This document shows positions 7,529-15,643 of a stretch of DNA of 21,197 bases, piece after piece. Every line of letters begins with the position of its first letter. Positions within the stretch are counted from its first letter, which is position 1. Made by a program: the position numbers and the translations under genes. Origin of the DNA: Cyclobacteriaceae bacterium (lineage in GTDB: Bacteria; Bacteroidota; Bacteroidia; Cytophagales; Cyclobacteriaceae); contig VFKK01000210.1 of NCBI GenBank assembly GCA_009885605.1, forward strand, positions 1-21,197. Reading direction: 5' to 3'. Under the pieces are notes generated by a model that worked only from the letters and a program-made list of their open reading frames with translations, was not told the DNA's origin and made no database searches.

Positions 7529-10500
7529 AATCCAACATTATCTGGTTTTACTTTTTAATCTTTTGTTGTTTCCATTTACAGGAAGTCAGCGCTCAAAACC
7601 GGTATTTCAAATTCAAAGTTTCAAAAGAAGGAGTTTATAAAATCACCGCTTCCCAAGCCCGACAAGCAGGTGCGAAAGACATAAATCAGGTGGCAATTTT
7701 TGGCTATCCGGGAATGCTTCCTCAGCTTTTGGACAGTTCTAATTTGCTTTTGCAGGAAATACCCGGTCTGGAAAAAGAGGATAATCTTTATTTCTACTTA
7801 ACCGGACCAAACCAGGTTTTGAAAAATGAAAAGGGTCAATTTGACTACTCTCATCACCTTTTTTCAGATTCGCTGAGCTTTCTCATAGGAGTAAAAAATA
7901 ACCCTAAAAGAATCACTTCGACCCAAGCTTCATCCGGAAATGCCATTCCTTCAACTCTCTACAGCTGGCAAAGCATCAAGGAAGAAGAAAATAATCTATT
8001 AAACTCAGGTCGAACCTGGTATTCCAAACCCGTGAGTCCGGGTGGATTGAAAGGGTTTTCGATTAGAGCGCTGTCCACAAGCTCTTCCGTTTGGAAACTT
8101 ACGGGAACAATGATTGGGCAATCTGCAGGTACTTCTCAAATCGCCCTGAGAGCAGATGAGTTGGAAATTTTTAAATCAGAAATTACCCCAATCCCTAACA
8201 CCACCTACGGAGTGAAAGGAAGGGAAGTGCCTGTGAAAATTGATTTCAAACCAGCCGGAAACAAGATTGAAAGACTGGTGATTTCTTATCAGAGTGCTGA
8301 TCAAAATGGAGCGGGATATTTGGATGAACTTTCGATGGGCATTCCATATTCAAGTCAAAACCTCTCCGAAGGAATCTATTTTTCAGAGCTTTCCTCTCCT
8401 TTCTCACTGAGTATAAACAGCCAATTATCGGCATGGGATATTTCTGATTTTTTTGAGCCAAGAGCCTTGAACCTTTCCTCCGGAAATCAAATCAAGGCTG
8501 ATAAACTCATTGTATTCAATCCAACTGAAGCCAAATCCATTACTAGTTTAATACTGGTTGAAACCCAACTCAGGGCTCAATCTTCCTGGCCGGAGCTTTT
8601 GATAATTACCCCAAAAATCCTTGAATTCGCTGCTGAAAAGCTCCGAATCCATAAAATCTCAAGAGGCATTTACGCTGAAGTTGCTTTGCTTCCGGATATT
8701 TATGATGCTTTTGGTTATGGCAATCCAGATTTGAATGCAGTCCGGAATTTTATTGCATATCATTTTCACCAAGGAAAAACTCTTAAAAATGTCTTGATTC
8801 TTGGAAAAGGCACTTTTGACTATAAGGGAAAACTTGGAGGAAGACCGAATCTTGTTCCGATCTACACTAGCCGAAATAGTCTGAATCCACTGACCACTTT
8901 CAGTTCGGACGACTATTACGGATTAGTCAATTGGGGACAGGGAGAATGGGAAGAAAGCCGGGAAGGAGATGAGCTCATGCAAATCGGGGTGGGAAGACTT
9001 CCTGTGATCAATGGCAGGGAAGCTTTAATCGTGGTCGATAAAATCATTCATTACGAAGCCGATCCAAATCCCGGAGACTGGAAGCATTCAGTCACCTTAT
9101 TTGCCGATGATGCTGATAATAACATTCACTTCCGGGATTCAGAAGTTCATGCGGACTATCTCAAAGTAAATCACAGCGAGTTTCTCCAAAAGAAACTTTA
9201 TCTGGATCGATTTGAACAGGTGGGCAAAGGCTCCACCCAATCCTCCCCCGAGGCAAAATCTGCTCTTGAAAAAACGCTGGAAGAAGGGACGCTTTTGGTG
9301 AATTACATCGGACATGGAAACGAAACGACACTTACAGCAGAGGAAGTTTTTTTGGTTTCGGACATTCCGAATTGGGGAAATCAAAAACAACTTCCTCTTT
9401 GGATGATTGCAACTTGTGAATTCGGCAGACATGATAGTCCCTTTATCAGATCTGCAGCTGAAGAACTCTTAATTGCATCGAATAAAGGTGCAATCGGACT
9501 TTTGACGACAGGAAGACCCGTTTTTAGTAGCGTAAACTTCCTTTTGAATGAAGTATTTATCAAAGAGGTTTTTAAATCTGTCGATGGAAAAAATCAAGAT
9601 CTCGGAAGCATCTTCAAGAACACCAAGAATGGAAGTTTGAATGGTGCGCTAAACCGGAACTTCAGCCTTTTGGGTGATCCTAGCATGAAGCTCGCAGCGC
9701 CGAATTATAAAATCCGACTGACATCTTTGGAAGATCCCAAGACCAAGAAAACTCTGGATACTCTTTCGGCCTTCCAGGAAGTCCAGTTCAATGCCGAAGT
9801 AATTGAACCTCAAACCGGAAGTAAAATAATTGAGTTCGATGGTACCTATGAAATCGAACTTAGAGATAAACCATCCACTTCCAAAACCCTTGGTGATGAA
9901 AGTAGTCAGGCCGAGTTTGAGGAAGAAAAAGTTCTGCTATTCAGGGGGACAGGCTCAATTGTAAATGGAAGCTTAACTGGAAAAATGGTAATCCCCAAAA
10001 ACATTGATATAAATTTTGGCTTAGGAAGCATTAGGTTCGTGGGAATAAGCAAAGATTTTTCACGCGAAGCATTTGGCTCAGAAAAGCCAATTATTGGAGG
10101 GATTTCAAAGAAAGTTTCGGGAGATATGACCGGCCCAGAAATTAAAGCTATTTTCGGAGGCAAAACTTCTGAGCCATTGATCTTTCTATCTACCAGTATA
10201 GCAGTAGAGTCCACCCTTTCAGACCTGAGTGGAATTAATATTTCGGAGTTGGGATTTGGTGAGGAGCTCAGTATCCAAGTGAATGAGAATAGTCCAATTA
10301 TCGTGAATGAAAAATTCACAGCAGTGAATGGAAGTTATATGGAAGGATCATTCTCCATCCAACTTTCAGGATTAAAAGAAGGTAAAAATCTGGTAACAAT
10401 CCGTGCATGGGATACCCTGGGCAATGGAAGTCAGTTTTCGAAGGAAATAATCGTAGAAGGAAGTGGTCGATTACAAATACTTAAGATTAAATCTTATCCA

Positions 10501-10779
10501 AATCCGACCGAACTTGAGAGCAATTTCGAATTTATTCATAATCGTCCCGGTGAAAACCTAATTTCAGTTCTTTCAGTTTACAACACGAATGGGCAAATAC
10601 TATTTAGTGAATCTTTTCGTTTTGTGAAAGCTGAAGCTGAAATCAGAGGTTTGTCTTGGTTATTTTCGCAGAATCAAACCAAATATCCCGCAAAAGGAAC
10701 TTATATTTACAAGCTGTCACTCCAATCTGAAACGGATAATTCTGTCGCAACTACGAGTGGAAAAATCGTGATTAAATGA
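7525..10779 (+). CDS. porU: T9SS C-terminal signal peptidase/transferase PorU (C25 gingipain-like)
   Basis: PorU sits on the outer surface of the outer membrane with PorV. It cleaves the C-terminal signal of T9SS cargo and transfers the new C terminus to anionic LPS or a related anchor, like a sortase. The 1084-residue precursor has a signal peptide (1-23, VSA before Gln24) and an N-terminal beta-rich region opening with FKFKVSKEGVYKI, typical of PorU. A C25 peptidase domain (about 350-725) carries the catalytic pair His597 (YIGHGNE) and Cys631 (ATCEFGRHD). Ig-like beta domains follow, then a C-terminal Por-secretion-tail-like domain from about 982 (KIKSYPNPTE...GTYIYKL). The length is close to that of the P. 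gingivalis protein. ATG 7525 overlaps the pssA stop (ATGA) and is preceded by a purine-rich AAGGGAAGGA. The gene overlaps porV by 4 nt, the classical porU-porV order. Confidence 0.95.
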   Translation: MKSNIIWFYFLIFCCFHLQEVSAQNRYFKFKVSKEGVYKITASQARQAGAKDINQVAIFGYPGMLPQLLDSSNLLLQEIPGLEKEDNLYFYLTGPNQVLKNEKGQFDYSHHLFSDSLSFLIGVKNNPKRITSTQASSGNAIPSTLYSWQSIKEEENNLLNSGRTWYSKPVSPGGLKGFSIRALSTSSSVWKLTGTMIGQSAGTSQIALRADELEIFKSEITPIPNTTYGVKGREVPVKIDFKPAGNKIERLVISYQSADQNGAGYLDELSMGIPYSSQNLSEGIYFSELSSPFSLSINSQLSAWDISDFFEPRALNLSSGNQIKADKLIVFNPTEAKSITSLILVETQLRAQSSWPELLIITPKILEFAAEKLRIHKISRGIYAEVALLPDIYDAFGYGNPDLNAVRNFIAYHFHQGKTLKNVLILGKGTFDYKGKLGGRPNLVPIYTSRNSLNPLTTFSSDDYYGLVNWGQGEWEESREGDELMQIGVGRLPVINGREALIVVDKIIHYEADPNPGDWKHSVTLFADDADNNIHFRDSEVHADYLKVNHSEFLQKKLYLDRFEQVGKGSTQSSPEAKSALEKTLEEGTLLVNYIGHGNETTLTAEEVFLVSDIPNWGNQKQLPLWMIATCEFGRHDSPFIRSAAEELLIASNKGAIGLLTTGRPVFSSVNFLLNEVFIKEVFKSVDGKNQDLGSIFKNTKNGSLNGALNRNFSLLGDPSMKLAAPNYKIRLTSLEDPKTKKTLDTLSAFQEVQFNAEVIEPQTGSKIIEFDGTYEIELRDKPSTSKTLGDESSQAEFEEEKVLLFRGTGSIVNGSLTGKMVIPKNIDINFGLGSIRFVGISKDFSREAFGSEKPIIGGISKKVSGDMTGPEIKAIFGGKTSEPLIFLSTSIAVESTLSDLSGINISELGFGEELSIQVNENSPIIVNEKFTAVNGSYMEGSFSIQLSGLKEGKNLVTIRAWDTLGNGSQFSKEIIVEGSGRLQILKIKSYPNPTELESNFEFIHNRPGENLISVLSVYNTNGQILFSESFRFVKAEAEIRGLSWLFSQNQTKYPAKGTYIYKLSLQSETDNSVATTSGKIVIK

Positions 10780-11987
10780 AACAAATGGCAAAAAGAAACG
10801 GGATAACCATATTCCTAACGGTTTTTATCCTTACGACTTTACCCAGTTTTGCTCAGAATAGTGTTATTATCTCCGGTCAGGATCCTAACCGAAGAGTGAT
10901 TACTACGGCCGTGCCTTTTTTAAACTTTGCCCCTGATTCAAGACATTCAGGAATGGGAGATGTTGGAGTTTCTACGTCCCCAGACGCAAATTCGGCCCAT
11001 TGGAATTCGGGAAAACTTGCATTTGTGGATCAAAAAATGGGATTTTCTCTTTCTTATTCACCGTGGCTGGGAAAATTAGTAAATGACATGTCACTAAGTT
11101 ATCTGACTGGTTTTTTTAAAATTGATGAGAATTCTGCCTTTGGCTTCGACCTCCGATATTTCAACATGGGAGACATCCAACTTACAGATGGCAGGGGAAA
11201 TGAATTAGGAGAATTTAACCCCAGAGACATTGCCATCGGAGGTACTTACTCCAGAAAACTTTCCCAAAATTTAGGTTTAGGAATTTCTTCACGGTTTATA
11301 TATTCAAATCTTTCGGGAAATATTTCATCCGTAGGTGGAAGTGAAAGCAAACCGGGAATTGGTGTGGGAGTAGACGTAGGACTTTATTATCAAAAACCAA
11401 TTTTTGTCGGAACAAAAGATGGCTCTTTTTCCTGGGGTATGAATATATCCAACATCGGGCCTAAAATTACTTACAACAGTGCGGAAGATTTGGATTACAT
11501 CCCAACGAATTTCAGAATTGGAACTGCTTATTCTGTTGATTTGGACCCTCAAAATACGATCACCTTTGCCTTGGATTTCAATAAACTTCTAGTGCCTACT
11601 CCACCGGTTTACACAACCAACGAGGATGGAACTTTGGCCACAGATGAGAATGGAAATTTGATAATTGAAGCCGGAAAAGATCCCAACAGATCCCTGATCT
11701 CCGGAATGTTTGGTTCGTTTGCTGACGCACCTGACGGGTTTTCAGAAGAACTTCAAGAAGTTATGATTTCTTTTGGAGTAGAATATTCTTACAATGATAA
11801 GTTTGCCTTACGCAGTGGATATTTCTACGAAAACCCAAATAAAGGAGGACGAAGATATTTCACTGTTGGCTTAGGATTTGAAATGAATAAGCTTGGAATA
11901 GATTTTTCTTATCTGGTTCCTCAAACACAAAATCACCCACTTGCTGAGACTCTAAGATTCTCACTTCTCTACACCATTCCCAACTGA
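10776..11987 (+). CDS. porV: T9SS outer-membrane protein PorV (LptO)
   Basis: PorV is a FadL-like 14-strand outer-membrane barrel that collects cargo from the SprA translocon and carries it to PorU for processing and anchoring. The 403-residue precursor has a signal peptide (1-26, SFA before Gln27). The mature start, VISGQDPNRRVITTAVPFLNFAPDSRHSGMGDVGVSTSPD with the following AHWNSGKLAF, is the diagnostic N-terminal block of the PorV family. Most of the rest is amphipathic beta-strand. One extracellular-loop candidate near 270-310 is rich in Asp, Glu and Gly. The first ATG (10776) overlaps the porU stop in ATGA; a second Met at codon 4 would also keep the signal peptide. The order after porU fits a shared transcript and equal expression of the two partners. 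Confidence 0.95.
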   Translation: MKQMAKRNGITIFLTVFILTTLPSFAQNSVIISGQDPNRRVITTAVPFLNFAPDSRHSGMGDVGVSTSPDANSAHWNSGKLAFVDQKMGFSLSYSPWLGKLVNDMSLSYLTGFFKIDENSAFGFDLRYFNMGDIQLTDGRGNELGEFNPRDIAIGGTYSRKLSQNLGLGISSRFIYSNLSGNISSVGGSESKPGIGVGVDVGLYYQKPIFVGTKDGSFSWGMNISNIGPKITYNSAEDLDYIPTNFRIGTAYSVDLDPQNTITFALDFNKLLVPTPPVYTTNEDGTLATDENGNLIIEAGKDPNRSLISGMFGSFADAPDGFSEELQEVMISFGVEYSYNDKFALRSGYFYENPNKGGRRYFTVGLGFEMNKLGIDFSYLVPQTQNHPLAETLRFSLLYTIPN

Positions 11988-11989
11988 TA

Positions 11990-13261
11990 ATGACCTTAGA
12001 CAGGTCCAAAGCTCCTGACTTCCGCGTTCCGGAAGATTTCGAACTTTTTCCTCCAACCGAGTTTTTTTTAAAAAATAGAGCGAAACTATTTTTCATTCCA
12101 ACACCCAATTTAGCCGCGGTTAAAATTGAAGTTATAGGAAGAGGAAATCGAGCTTCTCTTTCATTGGATGAAACTTTGGTTCCCTCATTCACCCTGCAAA
12201 TGCTTCAGGAAGGGACGATTTCTAAAACTGCTGAAGAACTTGCCAACTTCTTTGACTTTCATGCAAGCGAAGTTAGCCCGATGCTTACCTATTCTCATGA
12301 GGGGCTCAGTCTGCTTACTACTAAAAAACATCTTTTCGAAGTGATTCCGGTTTTTTTAAGCCTGTTTACCGATTGTGTTTTTCCAGAGGAATATTTAGAG
12401 AAAAAGCAATCTCAGAGAATACTCAGCATCAAGCTGGAAAAGGAAAAAACTGCATCTAAAGCAAGTCAACTTTTCAGAAAGTCATTATTTGGCTCCAATC
12501 ACGCCTATGGATTGGAAACTGAGGAAAAGCACGTCGATATTATCACAAAAGACCAACTTAAATCCTATTATTCGGAATTGCTATGGCAAGATCTGGAGCT
12601 TTTTGTTTGTGGAGATTTTGAAGAGAATGAATTACACCACCTTTGCGAATTATTGGGAGGATTGCCGAATAGAAAGCGAGTTACCGAGCCGTTTTTACCT
12701 CCTGCCGAGACAATTTATCATGTAATCGAATCAAGGAAAGATGCCGTGCAGAGCAGCATCCGTATCGGGAATTGGTCTATTTCTAAAACTGATCCCGACT
12801 TTTTTGCATTTTCAGTTTTCAACACAATTTTGGGTGGATATTTCGGATCGAGACTGATCAAGAATATCCGCGAAGACAAAGGTCACACGTATGGAATCTA
12901 TTCAAGTCTTGCTGAAATCGGAGACTCAAATTATTGGGTAATTGGCGCGGATGTCCAGAAAGCCTTTTATCAGGAAGTGATTGAAGAAATCTACTTTGAA
13001 ATTGAAAAATTGGTTTCTGAACCTATAGATGAGGATGAACTGGAAGTCGTTCGCAATTATTTGATTGGCCAGATGCTTTCCCGATTCAGCTCTTCCTATG
13101 ACCTGATGGATCGATTTAGATCTGTTCACCACTCTGGCTTGAATTTTAACTATTACACCCAAAAACTAGCCTTCCTAAAGTCATTCACGGCGGTGGATGT
13201 GACGAGAATCGGAAAAAAATACTTTCAACAAAGACCTCTGATTGAGGTAGTGGTGGGCTGA
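11990..13261 (+). CDS. M16-family (pitrilysin/insulinase) protein lacking the zinc site, probably non-catalytic
   Basis: The 423-residue protein has the two-lobe length of bacterial M16B peptidases and no signal peptide. The start LDRSKAPDF and the later NTILGGYFGSRLIKNIRE with DKGHTYGIYSS (about 283-306) are family hallmarks; the latter is the R/Y region found in the second lobe and in beta-MPP-type subunits. The zinc motif HxxEH, expected where SFTLQMLQEGT stands, is absent: the three ligand positions are Ser66, Leu69 and Gln70. It should therefore not cleave peptides by itself. Inactive M16 proteins usually work as the partner of an active HxxEH subunit, but none is encoded in this window. 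It begins 2 nt after the porV stop (TGATAATG), so it is probably co-transcribed with porUV. Whether it serves T9SS is unknown. Confidence 0.85.
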   Translation: MTLDRSKAPDFRVPEDFELFPPTEFFLKNRAKLFFIPTPNLAAVKIEVIGRGNRASLSLDETLVPSFTLQMLQEGTISKTAEELANFFDFHASEVSPMLTYSHEGLSLLTTKKHLFEVIPVFLSLFTDCVFPEEYLEKKQSQRILSIKLEKEKTASKASQLFRKSLFGSNHAYGLETEEKHVDIITKDQLKSYYSELLWQDLELFVCGDFEENELHHLCELLGGLPNRKRVTEPFLPPAETIYHVIESRKDAVQSSIRIGNWSISKTDPDFFAFSVFNTILGGYFGSRLIKNIREDKGHTYGIYSSLAEIGDSNYWVIGADVQKAFYQEVIEEIYFEIEKLVSEPIDEDELEVVRNYLIGQMLSRFSSSYDLMDRFRSVHHSGLNFNYYTQKLAFLKSFTAVDVTRIGKKYFQQRPLIEVVVG

Positions 13262-14212
13262 TCAGGTGATCTTTACGTAAAGCCAGGAAATATCCAAGCG
13301 CTTTTTCACCCAGAATTTATAAAGCATTAATTTAATTCCTTTTAGTCCGATTTCATCTCCGATAGAAATCAAGTCTTCTGCAGATTGAAAGTTTGCAGAC
13401 CAAAGTGCATGCTTTAATTCATAAAGAATCCGAAGTCCTAAAGCCTTATTTTCAGACTCTTGCCTGTTCATTTGTTGGATTTTTCGACAAACTGCCACCG
13501 TACTCGGAAGCATTTTTGACTGATACCGCTGATATTGACTTGCAGAAAGTGACCTTGAGTGCTTGCGTTTCAACACTCCGATGTGATCCGAAAAAAGTAT
13601 GGGATATTTTCTGGCTAATCGAAGCTGAATATCGAAATCTTCATAATATAAAGACGAATCATACCCTCCTTCCCTAATGAGAATCGGAGCGTTAAAAACG
13701 ATTGTAGGGGAGCAAATCTTGTTAGATTTGATTAAAGTCTCATAGAGAGTGCCCAATTCGATTTCTTCTTCCAATTCTCCGGAATTCGAGCGCTTGTAAA
13801 AAGTGTTTACGACTCCTTCGGGTTCAAGAATGTAAGCGTCAGAGAATACAAATGCAGCATTTGGTCCCTTTTTTAGAACTTCTATTGATTTGGATAAGTG
13901 ATCAGGATAAAGCACATCGTCACCTGAGAGATCAAGTATGAATTGGCTGTTTGCCCTCGACAACGACTCGTTGAAAAGCTGGCAATATGGCTGAATTTCA
14001 TTGTAAAATACGGTTTGAACCGAGAGCATTCCTGAGCTTTGGTTCACCCATTTTTTGATAATCTCTTTGGTGTTATCTTCACTCCCATTGTCTACAATGA
14101 TTAATTCTTTTGAGTAATAATCCTGCATTTTTACGCTCTCCAACGTCTCCTCTATCCAATCCTGATGGTTATAAGCAATGCAAATGACAGCAATCCGATC
14201 CGAGGTGATCAT
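13262..14212 (-). CDS. Family 2 glycosyltransferase (GT-A fold)
   Basis: A 316-residue cytoplasmic glycosyltransferase that should transfer a sugar from a nucleotide donor to a glycan or lipid-linked acceptor. The N terminus AVICIAYNHQDWIEETLESVKMQDY and the following ELIIVDNGSEDNT are the standard GT2 nucleotide-binding core. LSGDDVLYPDH near residues 95-105 is the DxD-like metal/donor region, and GGYDSSLYYEDFDIQLRLAR near 180-200 has the ED catalytic-base motif typical of family 2. No transmembrane segment is obvious. The gene is last in a minus-strand trio and starts 1 nt after the stop of the FemAB-like gene. Its TGA stop abuts the stop of the M16 gene with no base between. Donor and acceptor are unknown. 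Confidence 0.9.
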   Translation of the reverse strand: MITSDRIAVICIAYNHQDWIEETLESVKMQDYYSKELIIVDNGSEDNTKEIIKKWVNQSSGMLSVQTVFYNEIQPYCQLFNESLSRANSQFILDLSGDDVLYPDHLSKSIEVLKKGPNAAFVFSDAYILEPEGVVNTFYKRSNSGELEEEIELGTLYETLIKSNKICSPTIVFNAPILIREGGYDSSLYYEDFDIQLRLARKYPILFSDHIGVLKRKHSRSLSASQYQRYQSKMLPSTVAVCRKIQQMNRQESENKALGLRILYELKHALWSANFQSAEDLISIGDEIGLKGIKLMLYKFWVKKRLDISWLYVKIT

Positions 14213-14213
14213 T

Positions 14214-15200
14214 TCAATTATTTAAAGTCCAGGTAATTTTATTACTAATGTCGTTCGCAAATCTAGACTTAAAAAACATTAGACTATGATTTGCACTCGT
14301 CTCCAAATCTGAAGAGCCCAAATCGATAAAATCAACTTTTTGCTCTGCTGCAATTCGGAATAATTCATACAAGATCAACTCTCCTCCATTCTTAAGTGAA
14401 ACTTTAGGATTGATTGCCGACTGGTAATAGTATATAGAATTGGATGTTAATTTTACCCCCAAAGAATAGCCGATCGGCTCCTTATTTTTCAAAATTGTAC
14501 TCAAAAAATACCTTTCTGGGCACACAGAAACCTGTTGGACAATTCTGTTGTCCTCAAGATTGACTACATAGCCGCGTTTAAGATTCCAGGATTTTATTTC
14601 CTGAAGAAACCCAAAATTTTGAATTGGACCATGAATCATTTGTATGCCTTCCTTATTTGCTTTGGCAAAAAACAATGTTTGTTCTTTCTGGACTAATTTT
14701 TTAATCTTTTTTCTCCCGATGAAAAACTGATGGCTAACCACTTCTTTTTGCTCAAATCCACATTTAAACAAGAGGTAACTCACTAAGTCATTTGCTTGTC
14801 CATAAGGCTTTGGAGCTTCTGTAATGGTCAATCTTGTAATACCTCTTTTTGAAAATTCCAGGATCACTGCTCGGATGAAACCTTCCAAAGCTTCTGAATT
14901 CAGATTTTCTTCTACCCAAAATCCTCCAAAAGGAGATTGAGGCAGAGATATCGCTTCGCATTCCTTTGAAATCGCAAATGAAATTGATGCCCTTATTTTT
15001 CCTTTTTTTATCCAAAGGAAATCTAGTTGCTCTGAATACCCCGGAATCGGGAAATCCCTCAAGAAATAATCCCAATTCTTTCCAAAAGACGGGACTACTT
15101 TGAGTTCAAAGGTTTCATTGATTTTTTGCTTGAAGGCTTCCAAAATAGTTGCGGTCTCTGATGTAATCTGCTTCTGAAAATGCCAGATCTGACAATCCAA
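14214..15200 (-). CDS. FemAB/GNAT-like aminoacyl- or acyltransferase of a surface-glycan module; start uncertain
   Basis: A protein of up to 328 residues resembling the GNAT/FemAB-like family often found in Bacteroidota polysaccharide clusters. SLPQSPFGGFWVEE (about 84-97) and ITEAPKPYG (about 127-135) fit the first GNAT-like lobe. The second lobe contains LKNKEPIGYSLGVKL, YYYQSAINP and DFIDLGSSD. The start is a problem: the open frame has no ATG near its beginning. The longest form begins at a TTG (15200), giving an 86-nt overlap with the upstream cupin gene; another TTG (15143) gives a 29-nt overlap. An ATG placed exactly over the cupin stop (ATGA, 15118-15115) is in a different frame and stops after seven codons. 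A non-ATG start or a one-base deletion could explain this. The acceptor is unknown; an amino-sugar acyltransferase is plausible beside an FdtA-like enzyme. Confidence 0.65.
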   Translation of the reverse strand: MDCQIWHFQKQITSETATILEAFKQKINETFELKVVPSFGKNWDYFLRDFPIPGYSEQLDFLWIKKGKIRASISFAISKECEAISLPQSPFGGFWVEENLNSEALEGFIRAVILEFSKRGITRLTITEAPKPYGQANDLVSYLLFKCGFEQKEVVSHQFFIGRKKIKKLVQKEQTLFFAKANKEGIQMIHGPIQNFGFLQEIKSWNLKRGYVVNLEDNRIVQQVSVCPERYFLSTILKNKEPIGYSLGVKLTSNSIYYYQSAINPKVSLKNGGELILYELFRIAAEQKVDFIDLGSSDLETSANHSLMFFKSRFANDISNKITWTLNN

Positions 15201-15540
15201 GCAGTACAGCGTCCTGGGAAAAATGAACTACTACCCAATGCATAGGAGGGACAAAAAGACCATTTCCAGACCCTGAGAGTCGGAAATTCCATTTGTTCCC
15301 GCTAATATTTTCAATATCAATCACAACAGATCCACTAATTGCAACCAAAACCTGGGATTCTTTCCAATGGGCATGGTTGCCTCGGGACTCCCCTTCTTTC
15401 CCTCCCGAAATCCAAAAGCATCGCTTGATCCCGTCGGGAAACAATTCTTCATTTTCCCAGAAATGCAACTCTCCGGAAGGAGTGGATTCACCCGGTAACC
15501 GAATCAAAAATGGATCTTGGTTTATCAAATTCTCAGACAT
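15115..15540 (-). CDS. FdtA/WxcM-like cupin, probable dTDP-4-keto-6-deoxyhexose 3,4-ketoisomerase family
   Basis: A 141-residue single cupin domain. Known FdtA/QdtA enzymes move the keto group of dTDP-4-keto-6-deoxyglucose from C4 to C3, ahead of 3-amino-sugar synthesis. The signature RGNHAHWKESQ (residues 53-63), with His56 and His58 at the positions of the catalytic His residues in FdtA, the GLFVPPMHW strand (about 94-102) and the tail FSEADYIRDRNYF (121-133) all match the family closely. The usual partner genes (rmlA/rmlB, a DegT-type aminotransferase) are not in the window, so the substrate must be made elsewhere or the protein has drifted in function. It heads a minus-strand group with the FemAB-like transferase (overlapping) and the GT2. 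The ATG at 15540 is the best start. Confidence 0.8.
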   Translation of the reverse strand: MSENLINQDPFLIRLPGESTPSGELHFWENEELFPDGIKRCFWISGGKEGESRGNHAHWKESQVLVAISGSVVIDIENISGNKWNFRLSGSGNGLFVPPMHWVVVHFSQDAVLLGLSDLAFSEADYIRDRNYFGSLQAKNQ

Positions 15541-15643
15541 TTTTTTTGCTCCAATTTTCTTAAAATTAAGATAATTCAGTTTGAATTAAGATTTCCCACA
15601 GGTTAATTTTCTATTTTCGCATTCTACCAAAGAACACAAACGC
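15541..15643. promoter_or_regulatory. Divergent intergenic region with candidate promoter of the YigZ gene
   Basis: This 103-nt AT-rich gap separates the sugar-module genes (-) and the YigZ gene (+). On the plus strand TATTTTCG (15612-15619) is close to the Bacteroidota -7 box TAnnTTTG and lies about 25 nt before the ATG. The nearest TTTG (15580-15583) is farther upstream than the usual spacing. AATTAAG occurs twice, at 15564-15570 and 15584-15590, exactly 20 bases apart, which could be operator half-sites or chance in AT-rich DNA. Confidence 0.3.

Noticed and set aside
9906..10319. Minus-strand open frame of 137 codons inside porU
   Set aside because: Antisense to the Ig-like part of PorU; low-complexity Ser/Pro/Ile-rich translation without family features.
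15095..15292. Minus-strand open frame bridging the cupin and FemAB-like genes
   Set aside because: It is a third frame inside the overlap of two recognisable genes. Its only interest is that it contains the out-of-frame ATG discussed for the FemAB-like start.
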